Assembly (NCBI GenBank): GCA_003511825.1
Contig: DOIU01000331.1
Coordinates: 1 to 15,664 of the forward strand
DNA from: Gammaproteobacteria bacterium
GTDB taxonomy: Bacteria > Pseudomonadota > Gammaproteobacteria > Granulosicoccales > Granulosicoccaceae
Direction of reading: 5' to 3'
Length of the DNA stretch: 15,664 nt
This document shows, in pieces, positions 7,220-14,775 of the stretch (position 1 is its first letter; every line of letters begins with the position of its first letter). The translations under genes were made by a program, and so were the position numbers. The notes beneath the pieces are model-generated. The model worked only from the letters and a program-made list of their open reading frames with translations. It was not told the origin of the DNA and did no database searches.

Positions 7220-7636
7220 CTAAAAGCTCAAGACCACGTCTTGCGCGTCCATGATTTCAGCTAACTGCGCGCGCGTGACCCATTGGATCAGGTCTTTCAC
7301 GGCCCAGTCGTCGGCTTCGTCTTCGTAGTGCAAGGGCAGTAAGTCCGACGGCGTCAGCCCACGCGCTTCCAGGGATTCCACATCCACGTAGACGGTGCGC
7401 ACATCAAAATCGCCCAGTGCTTTAAAGGTCGCCGAAAAGTGCTTAAGGCCGATGTCTGAGGTGTCTTGCCCTTGAACGAGCTGATAAACGCCATCGTCGA
7501 GGAAAGCCAATGACAGGCGCTGGTCAAATGCCGCCGTCATCAGCACAGCTTCCAGCGCTTCGGCGGCGTACCCGGTGCCGTGCGGCGCTTTGCGATTGAC
7601 GCAGAGAAAGCGTTTCGTTGGTGGGCTGCTGGGCAT
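7220..7636 (-). CDS. dsrF: DsrF/TusC sulfur-relay subunit
   Basis: The 138-residue product is the DsrF/TusC member of the DsrE-fold hexamer. It begins MPSSPPTKRFLCVNRKAPHGT, where FLCVNRKAPHGT is the usual opening strand of the family, followed by AAEALEAVLMTAAFDQRLSLAFLDDGVYQL, and it ends with the short VLSF tail. One cysteine, Cys12, is present; this subunit is regarded as structural rather than the active sulfur carrier. ATG 7636 has AGGGA upstream and lies 8 bases after the dsrE stop, indicating one transcript. A slightly later start is possible as the first seven residues look like an extension. Confidence 0.9.
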   Translation of the reverse strand: MPSSPPTKRFLCVNRKAPHGTGYAAEALEAVLMTAAFDQRLSLAFLDDGVYQLVQGQDTSDIGLKHFSATFKALGDFDVRTVYVDVESLEARGLTPSDLLPLHYEDEADDWAVKDLIQWVTRAQLAEIMDAQDVVLSF

Positions 7637-7644
7637 CGTCGTCC

Positions 7645-8037
7645 CTAATCACCAAACACGAGCAGTCGATCGGCTTCGATGCCGGCTTCTACTAACTGCC
7701 CCAGGCCCGAGATGCGAAAGCCGGGAGCCAGGTTGTGGGCGTCTTTGCCGTGTCGGGCAGCGGTCTCGGCATCTAAAAGCCCACGGCGTTGCGCGGCGGC
7801 AACGCACACGACCAAGTCCAGGTTGTGGGCGTCGGCCAGATCCGACCACTGCTGGATGAGGTTGTTTTCATCCTGCGGGGGCACGGTCAATCGCGACGCG
7901 TTGTGCACGCCGTCGTGATAGAAGAACACGCGGTAGATCTCATGCCCGCTTGCTAAAGCGGCGCGTGTGAATTGGTAGGCCGTGTGGGCGGCTTGGTGCG
8001 TGTATGGGCCGGTATTGACCATAATGCCAAACTTCAC
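7645..8037 (-). CDS. dsrE: DsrE/TusD sulfurtransferase subunit
   Basis: First gene of the sulfur-relay operon. DsrE/TusD is the catalytic subunit that accepts persulfide from the TusA or IscS side and hands it to DsrC/TusE. The 130-residue protein opens MKFGIMVNTGPYTHQAAHTAYQF and carries VFFYHDGVHNA and DLVVCVAAAQRRG. The cysteine of the latter is exactly residue 78, the position of the active Cys78 in both E. coli TusD and DsrE. The start is GTG at 8037, fixed by the family N-terminus; the ribosome-binding sequence GGGGAG lies in the loop of a hairpin just before it. The promoter is probably at 8122-8130. The two neighbouring genes follow at 8- and 11-base gaps. Confidence 0.94.
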   Translation of the reverse strand: MKFGIMVNTGPYTHQAAHTAYQFTRAALASGHEIYRVFFYHDGVHNASRLTVPPQDENNLIQQWSDLADAHNLDLVVCVAAAQRRGLLDAETAARHGKDAHNLAPGFRISGLGQLVEAGIEADRLLVFGD

Positions 8038-8040
8038 GCG

Positions 8041-8056
8041 GGCTCTCCCCAGAGCC
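8041..8056 (-). promoter_or_regulatory. Hairpin holding the dsrE ribosome-binding site
   Basis: On the mRNA, GGCTCT and AGAGCC pair perfectly over a GGGG loop, and the Shine-Dalgarno sequence GGGGAG is made of the loop and the start of the second arm, ending about 7 bases before the GTG start. Folding would partly hide the ribosome site. Whether this regulates dsrE is inference. Confidence 0.4.
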
Positions 8057-8070
8057 AGCGGTCCCTTGCG

Positions 8071-8122
8071 TCTCGCCGATGCTGCAGTGCGTGTCTATTG
8101 CGCGTCCTGATCATCGGCGAGA
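8071..8122. repeat. 11-bp perfect inverted repeat upstream of dsrE
   Basis: TCTCGCCGATG (8071-8081) and CATCGGCGAGA (8112-8122) are exact reverse complements separated by 30 bases. The distal arm touches the likely -10 element of the dsrE promoter and covers the expected start of transcription; the other arm lies in the leader. Centre-to-centre distance is 41 bp, near four helical turns, so it could bind a protein on one DNA face. A long RNA stem is the alternative. Confidence 0.5.
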
Positions 8123-8130
8123 GTATATCA
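8122..8130 (-). promoter_or_regulatory. Extended -10 promoter for dsrEFHC
   Basis: On the minus strand TGATATACT matches the extended -10 pattern TGnTATAAT at all but one base. No good -35 lies 16-18 bases upstream, which is usual for extended -10 promoters. The start site would be about 8115, some 80 bases before the dsrE start. Confidence 0.5.
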
Positions 8131-8183
8131 GCATGCGCGTCGCCTGCGCGAGTGCAAGGCTTACATGGCTTGCTCACGCCCCA

Positions 8184-8203
8184 GACCGACCTCCCTGTCG
8201 GTC
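8184..8203. repeat. Hairpin between dsrE and the receptor gene
   Basis: GACCGAC and GTCGGTC form a perfect 7-bp stem with a 6-base loop, about 70 bases past the end of the TonB-dependent receptor. A second, weaker pair GGCCT-N6-AGGCC is at 8230-8245. Either could end the receptor transcript, but neither has a T-run on the minus strand, so neither is a standard intrinsic terminator. Confidence 0.35.
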
Positions 8204-8271
8204 ACAATGCGGACGAGCGCTTGGTGGCTGGCCTGAAGGGAGGCCTTCTGAACGGTCGCTACCGCGTTGCA

Positions 8272-10302
8272 CTAATACCGATAGTTCAGAAAAACGCGCA
8301 GTGTTCGGGGCTCCAGCTGATGGAAGTGAATGTCTTCCACGCCCGCAGCAATCTCACCGTCGAGACGCGACGCGTACAAGTAGTCGATGTCGTGATCGTC
8401 ACTGTCGAACAGATTGAGCACATCGAGACCGACGTCGAGGGACTGGTAGGCTTTGCCGATGCGCAGATTGGCCGTGGTGGTGGCGTCGGATTCTGTCTCC
8501 CCAAAGGAGTCCAGCGCGCGTTCACCAAAGTAGCGCACCCGCCCAGCCGCAAACCAGCCGTTGCTATGTTGCCATGCTGCGCCGACACTCAACACCCATG
8601 GGAGTGAGCCACCAATATGATCGCCTTCGCCGGGTTCATCATCGGAGAAACGCGCATGCGTCCATGCAACCTCGCCGTCCAGCGTCAGCTCGGCGGTCGG
8701 GCGGTAGTAAGCCGTGACTTCAACACCGTGCCGGCGTGAGGCGCGACTGGCTTCGGTGTTGCCGGCATCGCCGACAAACAGGAGTTCGGAGTCCAGCGCC
8801 AACCCCCACAGTGCAATGGAGGCATTCACCAGGTTGGCGTGATAAAAGCGCAGGCCGATCTCTGCGCCGGTGGAGCGCACCAGCGGGTCAACATTGTCCA
8901 CGGCGTCGCCGCTGACCGGGTCGCGTGCGATCGTCACGCCGCGTGCGTCGTTGGAGTGAAAGCCTTGCCCGATACCGCCAAACATTTCCCAGCGTGGGTT
9001 GAGCACATAGGCCAGGTTCAGTTTCGCGCTGGCGATGCCGTCTGAATCAGAGCCGCTGTTCTCGGGCAGATCACTGTCAACGTCAAAGTCGTAGAAGTCG
9101 TAGCGCAAACCCACCGTGCTGCGAAGGTGTGCGTTCCATTGCATGTCGCCTTGCCAGTAGATCCCGACGGATGATTCGGTGACTTCGTCGCTGCGCACCG
9201 TCGATAGCCGCTGTCTCGCCTGCGTGCGGTAGAGCCCGACCTCGTCGATATCGTCGGTGCGCCATTGCACACCCAGGGTTTGTCGCAGAGGGCGGTTGGC
9301 GAAGGTGCCTTCAATATCGTAAGCGCCATCAACGCCAAAGATCTTGCGCGAGTCCACTTGTTGGAATTGGTCCCCGTTCTCGGGGTCGTCGAGAAAGTAG
9401 GTAAAGTTAGACCACAGGTCCATCTCGTACTGGATGGCGTAGGCGCTGAGGCGCCAGTTGTCGTTTTGCACCTGACCGCTCAGGCTATAGCGGCTGGATT
9501 CGCCCCCGACCGTGGTGTCCAGCGAGCCGAGGCGATCAATCAACTGGGTCTCGACGGCGCGTTGAGGAATTTGGTCTGCTGAGTGCCACTCGTTGTCATA
9601 GCCCATCAGGGTGAGACTGTATCGCGTGTCATCCCGTTGCCACACACGCTTGAGAAACAGATTGGTTTTACCCAGATCTTCGTCAATATCTGTCTAGGGG
9701 CCGTCGTACCGATTGTGTTCCAAGGCGGCGAGCCAGTGGCCATTGTCGGTGAGGAAGGTGTTGGCGAACAGAAACCGTTGGTACTGATCTTCACCCAATC
9801 CCAGATGGATCAGGTTTTCCTGCGGGCGGTTGGCCATGATAAAACGCGCAGACCCGGCCCCGGAAAAATCCCCGACCTCGGCGTAAAAGGGGCCTTTTTG
9901 GTAGGTGATGCGTTCGATCAGCTCGGGAATGATAAAATTGAGGTCGGTGTAGCCTTGCCCGTGACCGTGTGTGCGCATATTCACGGGCATGCCGTCCACC
10001 GAGGTGCGGAAGTCTGTGCCGTGGTCAAGGTTGAATCCACGCAGAAAGTACTGGTTGGCTTTACCGGTGCCGCTGTGTTGCGTGACGACCATGCCGGGTA
10101 CGGTTTCCAGGACTTCACCGGTGCGTAACATAGGCCTGCTGGCCAGTTCTGCCTGGCTGATGCTGCCTTGCGAGGCGGAGACGGCTTCGCCGGGTTGACC
10201 GTCAAAATGCCCCTCCACCGTGAGCTCCTGGAGTTCGTGTGCAGCGACGGATTGGCTCAGTAACACCAGGGTGCTGCTGAGCATAACGATGGGTTTGCGC
10301 AT
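8272..10302 (-). pseudogene. TonB-dependent outer-membrane receptor, probably nickel, interrupted by an amber codon
   Basis: Reading leftward from ATG 10302 the frame runs 202 codons, meets TAG at 9694-9696 and then continues in the same frame to 8272, giving 676 residues if read through. Seen: a signal peptide (residues 1 to about 21, ending SQSVAA), a TonB-box-like LQELTVEG, a plug with GEVLETVPGMVV, FLRGFNLDHGTDFR and RTHGHGQGY, then a barrel ending in the aromatic-terminal LNYRY. Residues past the stop (TDIDEDLGKTNLFLKR) continue the barrel pattern without a shift. The context GP-stop-TDID suggests TGG (Trp) mutated to TAG. Divergence from nikR across a NikR-type dyad, the adjoining urease operon and the His-rich plug point to nickel uptake. 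The substrate is inferred, and a sequencing error has not been excluded. Confidence 0.85.
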
Positions 10303-10318
10303 GGGGGTAAAATCCGGT

Positions 10319-10345
10319 GTATTACAAAAAAAATTTTCGTAATAC
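10319..10345. promoter_or_regulatory. Candidate NikR operator
   Basis: GTATTAC (10319-10325) and GTAATAC (10339-10345) are perfect reverse complements with a 13-base AT-rich centre. Overall length and half-site form are like known NikR operators (E. coli GTATGA-N16-TCATAC). The dyad lies in the 108-base gap between the receptor gene and nikR, and a possible nikR -10 (TATTAT, 10346-10351) touches its right arm. Binding nickel-loaded NikR here would repress receptor expression and probably nikR itself. Confidence 0.7.
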
Positions 10346-10410
10346 TATTATTCTGAGGCCGCAGTGGCAACACCTCATTCGGCCTAAGGCACGTAGAACA
10401 GGAGAAGTAT

Positions 10411-10881
10411 ATGCAGCGCGTCAGCATGACCTTGGATGATGATTTGGTCGAAGCGTTTGAGGTCTTTTTACGCGACAAAGGTTACGACAACCGGTCCGAG
10501 GCCATTCGGGATGTGTTGCGGGAAATATTGGAACAGGAGCGGCGCTCAGCCGGGGATGACGGGGCGTGTATTGGCTCGCTCACGTATGTGTATAACCATC
10601 ACGAACGCGAGCTTGCGCGTCGATTAACCGCAGCACAGCACGCGCATCATGACCTCGCCGTGTCCACCTTGCACGTGCATCTTGATCATAACAACTGTAT
10701 GGAAACCGTCGTGCTCAAAGGCAATATGGGCGACGTCAAACAGTTTGCCAACGAGGTGATGGCCCAAGCCGGTGTGCGCCATGGCAAGCTATACCTATTG
10801 CCCGTTGCCATGGAAGAGGAAACGCATCAGCACGGGCAGAGCCACGGAGCCCGGCATCAGCATCTGACGCCGCGCACGTGA
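10411..10881 (+). CDS. nikR: Nickel-responsive regulator NikR with a His-rich tail
   Basis: NikR is a ribbon-helix-helix repressor that binds DNA when nickel-loaded. Residues 1-45 are the ribbon-helix-helix (MQRVSMTLDDDLVEAFEVFL, then NRSEAIRDVLRE). The ACT-like metal domain follows, with the four nickel ligands at His77, His88, His90 and Cys96, in QHAHHDL, STLHVHLDHNNC; these match H76, H87, H89 and C95 of E. coli NikR. VLKGNMGDVKQFA and GVRHGKLYLLP are typical. The protein is 156 residues against about 133 in E. coli; the extra 23 residues or so after LLP hold five histidines (139, 141, 145, 149, 151). ATG 10411 has AGGAGA upstream. It is divergent from the receptor gene and convergent with ureG. 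Confidence 0.96.
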   Translation: MQRVSMTLDDDLVEAFEVFLRDKGYDNRSEAIRDVLREILEQERRSAGDDGACIGSLTYVYNHHERELARRLTAAQHAHHDLAVSTLHVHLDHNNCMETVVLKGNMGDVKQFANEVMAQAGVRHGKLYLLPVAMEEETHQHGQSHGARHQHLTPRT

Positions 10882-10923
10882 GCGTGGCAGTCTGATTGTG
10901 CTGCCGGTGTCTTGGTGCGCGGT

Positions 10924-11538
10924 TTATGCTGACTGCAACATGCCGGCCTTCTCGATAAAGGCGATGATGTCGTCCAGGCCCTGTTGCTCGCGCAGGTTGG
11001 TAAACACATAAGGCGAATCCGGTCGCATGCGGCGCGTGTCGCGCTCCATCACGTCCAATGAGGCGCCCACGTAGGGGGCCAAATCAATCTTGTTGATTAC
11101 CAGCAGGTCAGAGCGAGTTATACCGGGGCCACCCTTGCGCGGAATTTTCTCGCCCTCGGCCACGTCAATCACATAAATGGTGAGGTCGGCCAGCTCCGGG
11201 CTGAAGGTGGCGGAGAGGTTGTCACCGCCGCTTTCGATGAACACGATCTCAAGGTCCGGGAACGCGTGCTGCAGATCCTCCACGGCGGCCAGGTTCATGG
11301 AGGCGTCTTCGCGAATGGCGGTGTGTGGGCAGCCGCCGGTTTCCACGCCAACAATGCGTTCAGGCGCCAGGGCTTCGCTGCGCGTGAGGAATTCGGCGTC
11401 TTCACGCGTGTAGATATCGTTGGTCACCACGGCGAGTTGGTAGCGGTCGCGCATGGCTTTGCACAGGGCGTCGAGCAAGGCGGTCTTGCCGGAGCCGACC
11501 GGGCCGCCGACACCAATGCGTAGAGCGTGTTGAGACAT
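10924..11538 (-). CDS. ureG: Urease accessory GTPase UreG
   Basis: UreG is the SIMIBI-class GTPase that hydrolyses GTP while nickel is delivered to apo-urease in the UreDFG complex. All G motifs are present in the 204 residues: the P-loop GPVGSGKT at 12-19, the metal-binding Cys70-Pro71-His72 in VETGGCPHTAIRED, ESGGDN at 102-107 and NKID at 149-152. ATG 11538 is 18 bases after the ureF stop. It is the last gene of the urease operon in this window and converges on nikR across 42 bases; only a weak GGCAG/CTGCC dyad (10886-10905) lies there. No urea or nickel permease gene follows. Confidence 0.98.
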   Translation of the reverse strand: MSQHALRIGVGGPVGSGKTALLDALCKAMRDRYQLAVVTNDIYTREDAEFLTRSEALAPERIVGVETGGCPHTAIREDASMNLAAVEDLQHAFPDLEIVFIESGGDNLSATFSPELADLTIYVIDVAEGEKIPRKGGPGITRSDLLVINKIDLAPYVGASLDVMERDTRRMRPDSPYVFTNLREQQGLDDIIAFIEKAGMLQSA

Positions 11539-11556
11539 AGTGAATTCCTCGTTGTA

Positions 11557-12276
11557 TTACGACCGAAACAGGCGTGTGTACTGGAAGTGATGTTGGCTGC
11601 TGGCGATGGACAGCGCGGGTGCGCTCGCGCCGAGGTCGGCATCATCCAGTCCGGTGGCGTGGTCCACGGCGGTCGCGAGTTGCGGTATCAGGGTTTGTAA
11701 GCACTGTTGTCCCTCGGTTTGTCCGAGCGGGATGAGTTTGACGCCCGCAAGGATTTGGTTCTCCAGCCAGCCCCAGGCGTAACCCAGCAAGGCTTGTTCG
11801 GTCGGGATATGCCACGTCACGGCTGCGCGCGCAAAGCCCGCCGCTTGGCAGCGTTTGAGGGTTTCGAGGTCATCTTCTTGCGCGAGCACATCGAGTTTGC
11901 CGAGCAGCGCCACCAGCGCGCGCCCGCGTTGCGCTTCTTCCTGCCGCAGCTCTTGGGTCTCGCGGCTGGCCAACAGCCATTGCGTCCAGTGGGCGAGGGC
12001 GTCGCTGTCTTGGCGTAGCATCGCCGTATGCATGCGGTACAGCAGGGGCAGGTCTACTGATGCGAGTGTGGTGTCGATTTGCGTTTTGACCCATTGCCCC
12101 AAGCTGTCTGCATCGACGACCCACTTGGCCTCGACCGCCCATTCCAGCCCCTGGGAATAGGTAAAGCTACCAATGGGCAATGACGGGCTGACGAGTTGCA
12201 TCAAACGCAACAACTCCGTGGCTGCTTCTGCGTCTCGCAGCGGTGGCATCGCGGGGTGTGCGTTTGCTGTGTGCAT
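11557..12276 (-). CDS. ureF: Urease accessory protein UreF
   Basis: UreF links UreD (UreH) to UreG and gates nickel delivery to the active site. The 239-residue, mostly helical protein carries the family signatures LLRLMQLVSPSLPIGSFTYSQGLEWAVE near the start and a final helical segment ending QYTRLFRS. The ATG at 12276 overlaps the ureE stop by one base (TAATG), implying coupled translation. The first few residues include a short MHTANAHPAMPPLRD extension; starting at the internal Met10 is possible but the overlap favours 12276. Confidence 0.96.
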   Translation of the reverse strand: MHTANAHPAMPPLRDAEAATELLRLMQLVSPSLPIGSFTYSQGLEWAVEAKWVVDADSLGQWVKTQIDTTLASVDLPLLYRMHTAMLRQDSDALAHWTQWLLASRETQELRQEEAQRGRALVALLGKLDVLAQEDDLETLKRCQAAGFARAAVTWHIPTEQALLGYAWGWLENQILAGVKLIPLGQTEGQQCLQTLIPQLATAVDHATGLDDADLGASAPALSIASSQHHFQYTRLFRS

Positions 12277-12746
12277 TAATGTGCGTGCCCGTGAGTATGC
12301 GAATGAGTCGCGTGCCCTTCCGCACTACCGCCATAGGCGCCGGGCTCGGGAGAAAACGCGCGCGAGACGCAGCTGACGCTGAGCCCCAAGCCTGTCAGCA
12401 TGTCGTCGAGTACATGGTCGTGCTGATAATACAAGCTGCGTGGTTGTATCTCGAGTGGCACGTGGCGGTTACCCAAGTGATAACAAGCGCGGGCGAAGAG
12501 GTGCGCATCATTGCAGTGTACAGCAGACAAAGTCTCTTCGGCGGCCAAGATGCGCACGATCTCGCCGCTATCCGCGAGCAACTGGTCGCCATCGCTAAGC
12601 ACTTCCCCGCGCGCGAGGAAAATACCCGCGTCCTGGCCATTGTCCAGCGTGACGCGCAGTCGGCACTTGATGCGTTTCTCGTAGGGCAGCACCACCTGGG
12701 CAGAGGGTGTCTGTGCCGATTGGGTTTTTTGGGTTAAGCGCAACAT
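12276..12746 (-). CDS. ureE: Urease nickel metallochaperone UreE
   Basis: UreE is a dimeric nickel carrier that hands Ni to UreG. Its 156 residues comprise an N-terminal peptide-binding domain (about 1-72) and a ferredoxin-like metal domain with the interface histidine at His95 in CYHLGNRHVPLEIQ and the pair His109 and His111 in YYQHDHVLDDML, corresponding to H96, H110 and H112 of Klebsiella UreE. The C-terminus is a metal-binding tail with six histidines in the last twelve residues (145, 148, 150, 152, 154, 156). It begins 2 bases after the ureC stop and ends by overlapping ureF. Confidence 0.97.
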   Translation of the reverse strand: MLRLTQKTQSAQTPSAQVVLPYEKRIKCRLRVTLDNGQDAGIFLARGEVLSDGDQLLADSGEIVRILAAEETLSAVHCNDAHLFARACYHLGNRHVPLEIQPRSLYYQHDHVLDDMLTGLGLSVSCVSRAFSPEPGAYGGSAEGHATHSHTHGHAH

Positions 12747-12748
12747 GA

Positions 12749-14449
12749 TCAGAACAGAAAATAGCGCTGCGCCAGCGGTAATTCGGTCGCGGGCTCGCAG
12801 GTCAACAGCTCACCATCGGCGCGAACCTCATAGGTTTGCGGGTCAACGTCGATCTTGGGTTGGTAGTGATTGAGTACCATGTCTTTTTTCTGCACCGAGC
12901 GGCAGTTTTTCACCTCGCCCAAGAGCGACTGCAATTGCAGTGTGTCTGCGACCCCGTTGTTGAACGCCGCCTGTGAGAGAAAGGTCATGCGGGTGGCAGG
13001 CAGGGCGCCGCCCAGCGTGCCGAACATGGGGCGGTAGTGCACGGGTTGCGGTGTTGGGATTGAGGCGTTGGGGTCACCCATGGGTGCGGCGGCAATCGCG
13101 CCGCCCTTAATAATCAGGCTGGGTTTGGCGCCAAAAAAGGCCGGCTTCCACAGCACCAGATCGGCTAATTTACCCACCGACACGGAGCCCACCTCGTGAC
13201 CGATGCCATGCGTGATGGCTGGGTTGATGGTGTATTTGGCGATATAGCGTTTAGCGCGGAAATTATCGGCACGGGTGTCATCGCCGAGGTGCCCGCGTTG
13301 CACTTTCATTTTGTGCGCGGTTTGCCACGTGCGCGAGACCACTTCACCCACGCGTCCCATGGCTTGCGAGTCTGAAGCGATCATTGAGAAGGCGCCGAGA
13401 TCGTGGAGAATGTCTTCGGCGGCGATGGTTTCGCGGCGGATGCGCGACTCGGCAAAGGCGACGTCTTCGGCGATATTCGGGTCCAGGTGATGGCAAACCA
13501 TCAGCATGTCCAGATGCTCGTCGACGGTATTGACGGTATAGGGTCGCGTCGGGTTGGTGGATGAAGGCAAGACATTCGCTTCACCCGCCGCCTTGATGAT
13601 GTCGGGTGCGTGTCCGCCGCCCGCGCCTTCGGTGTGGTAGGTGTGAATGGTGCGGCCTTTGAACGCGGCCAGGGTGTGTTCCACAAAGCCCGACTCGTTC
13701 AGGGTGTCGGTGTGGATGGCAACTTGGACGTCACCAACCTCTGCCACGCTGAGGCAGTTGTCAATCGCGGCCGGTGTCGTGCCCCAATCCTCATGCAGCT
13801 TTAAGCCGATAGCGCCGGCGGCGAGTTGTTCTTCGAGTGCACCGGGCAGACTGGCGTTGCCCTTGCCGAGAAAGCCGAGATTCATCGGCAGGGCCTCTGC
13901 GGCTTGCAGCATTCGGTGAATATGCCAAGGGCCGGGTGTGCACGTGGTGGCGTTGGTGCCCGTGGCCGGGCCGGTGCCGCCGCCGAGCATGGTGGTCACG
14001 CCCGACATCAAGGCTTCATCGACCTGCTGCGGGCAGATAAAGTGGATATGCGCATCGATGCCGCCGGCGGTGAGGATCTGGCCTTCACCGGCAATGGCTT
14101 CGGTGCCGGGGCCAACGACGATGTTAACGCCCGCCTGGGTGTCCGGGTTGCCCGCTTTGCCGATGCCTCTGATGCGCCCGTCTTTGATCCCGATATCGGC
14201 CTTCACGATCCCCCAATGATCGAGGATCAGCGCGTTGGTGATGACAGTATCGACCACGTCTGCCGCATTGTTCTGCGCCTGGCCCATGCCATCGCGAATC
14301 ACCTTGCCGCCGCCAAACTTGACTTCATCCCCGTAGACCGTGTGGTCCTGCTCAACTTCAATGAACAGCTCGGTATCGCCCAAACGCACCCGGTCGCCCG
14401 TGGTGGGGCCGTACATCTCGGCATAGGCTTGTCGTGTAATCGTGACCAT
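12749..14449 (-). CDS. ureC: Urease alpha subunit
   Basis: UreC holds the dinickel centre that hydrolyses urea to ammonia and carbamate. The 566 residues match Klebsiella UreC almost position for position: nickel ligands His134 and His136 (IDAHIHFICP), carbamylated Lys217 and substrate-binding His219 (GLKLHEDWG), His246, His272 and Asp360 (MIASDSQAMG), with Cys319 and catalytic His320 in the mobile flap MVCHH. All are intact, so the enzyme should be active. It starts at ATG 14449, three bases after the ureB stop, in the order ureDABCEFG. The protein ends AQRYFLF, the normal C-terminus. Confidence 0.99.
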   Translation of the reverse strand: MVTITRQAYAEMYGPTTGDRVRLGDTELFIEVEQDHTVYGDEVKFGGGKVIRDGMGQAQNNAADVVDTVITNALILDHWGIVKADIGIKDGRIRGIGKAGNPDTQAGVNIVVGPGTEAIAGEGQILTAGGIDAHIHFICPQQVDEALMSGVTTMLGGGTGPATGTNATTCTPGPWHIHRMLQAAEALPMNLGFLGKGNASLPGALEEQLAAGAIGLKLHEDWGTTPAAIDNCLSVAEVGDVQVAIHTDTLNESGFVEHTLAAFKGRTIHTYHTEGAGGGHAPDIIKAAGEANVLPSSTNPTRPYTVNTVDEHLDMLMVCHHLDPNIAEDVAFAESRIRRETIAAEDILHDLGAFSMIASDSQAMGRVGEVVSRTWQTAHKMKVQRGHLGDDTRADNFRAKRYIAKYTINPAITHGIGHEVGSVSVGKLADLVLWKPAFFGAKPSLIIKGGAIAAAPMGDPNASIPTPQPVHYRPMFGTLGGALPATRMTFLSQAAFNNGVADTLQLQSLLGEVKNCRSVQKKDMVLNHYQPKIDVDPQTYEVRADGELLTCEPATELPLAQRYFLF

Positions 14450-14452
14450 GGC

Positions 14453-14764
14453 TCAATCCTCCAAGGGGCCCATGATGGCGCCCTGAAATCCGTAGACCGT
14501 GCGTGTCCCCGCGTAGGGTACCAGTGTGACTGTGCGCGTCTGGCCGGGTTCGAAGCGCACCGCCGTGCCGGCGGGAATGTCGAGGCGCAGGCCGCGCGCT
14601 TGTCCGCGATCAAACTGCAACGCCGGGTTGGTCTCAAAGAAATGATAGTGTGACCCCACTTGAACGGGGCGGTCACCGGTGTTGGCGACATTTAAGGTGG
14701 TGGCGTCACGGTCTGCGTTCAGTGTGATATCGCCGTCTTGAGTGATCACTTCGCCTGGAATCAT
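14453..14764 (-). CDS. ureB: Urease beta subunit
   Basis: UreB is the beta subunit of the (alpha beta gamma)3 urease trimer. The 103-residue sequence begins MIPGEVI and has NTGDRPVQVGSHYHFFE followed by RGLRLDIPAGTAVRFEPGQ, both hallmark stretches, and ends in an extension GFQGAIMGPLED. Length is as expected for the separate bacterial subunit. It starts 11 bases after ureA and ends 3 bases before ureC. Confidence 0.98.
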   Translation of the reverse strand: MIPGEVITQDGDITLNADRDATTLNVANTGDRPVQVGSHYHFFETNPALQFDRGQARGLRLDIPAGTAVRFEPGQTRTVTLVPYAGTRTVYGFQGAIMGPLED

Positions 14765-14775
14765 CGCGCTTGCCC

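Noticed and set aside
8184..8203. GACCGAC/GTCGGTC hairpin as an intrinsic terminator of the receptor gene
   Set aside because: No T-run follows on the transcribed strand, so I list it only as an inverted repeat.
9694..9696. Programmed recoding of TAG, for example pyrrolysine or stop-codon reassignment
   Set aside because: bpt, the DUF2058 gene, dsrF, dsrE and ureD in the same window end in TAG as a normal stop, and TonB receptors are not known to use recoded amber. Mutation or error is simpler.
9583..10128. Plus-strand frame of 181 codons opposite the TonB receptor
   Set aside because: It mirrors the receptor reading frame and has no independent ribosome site or family pattern.
13826..14653. 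Long open frame on the plus strand opposite ureC and ureB
   Set aside because: It is the antisense of the highly conserved ureC, with composition typical of a GC-rich shadow frame and no recognisable protein motif.
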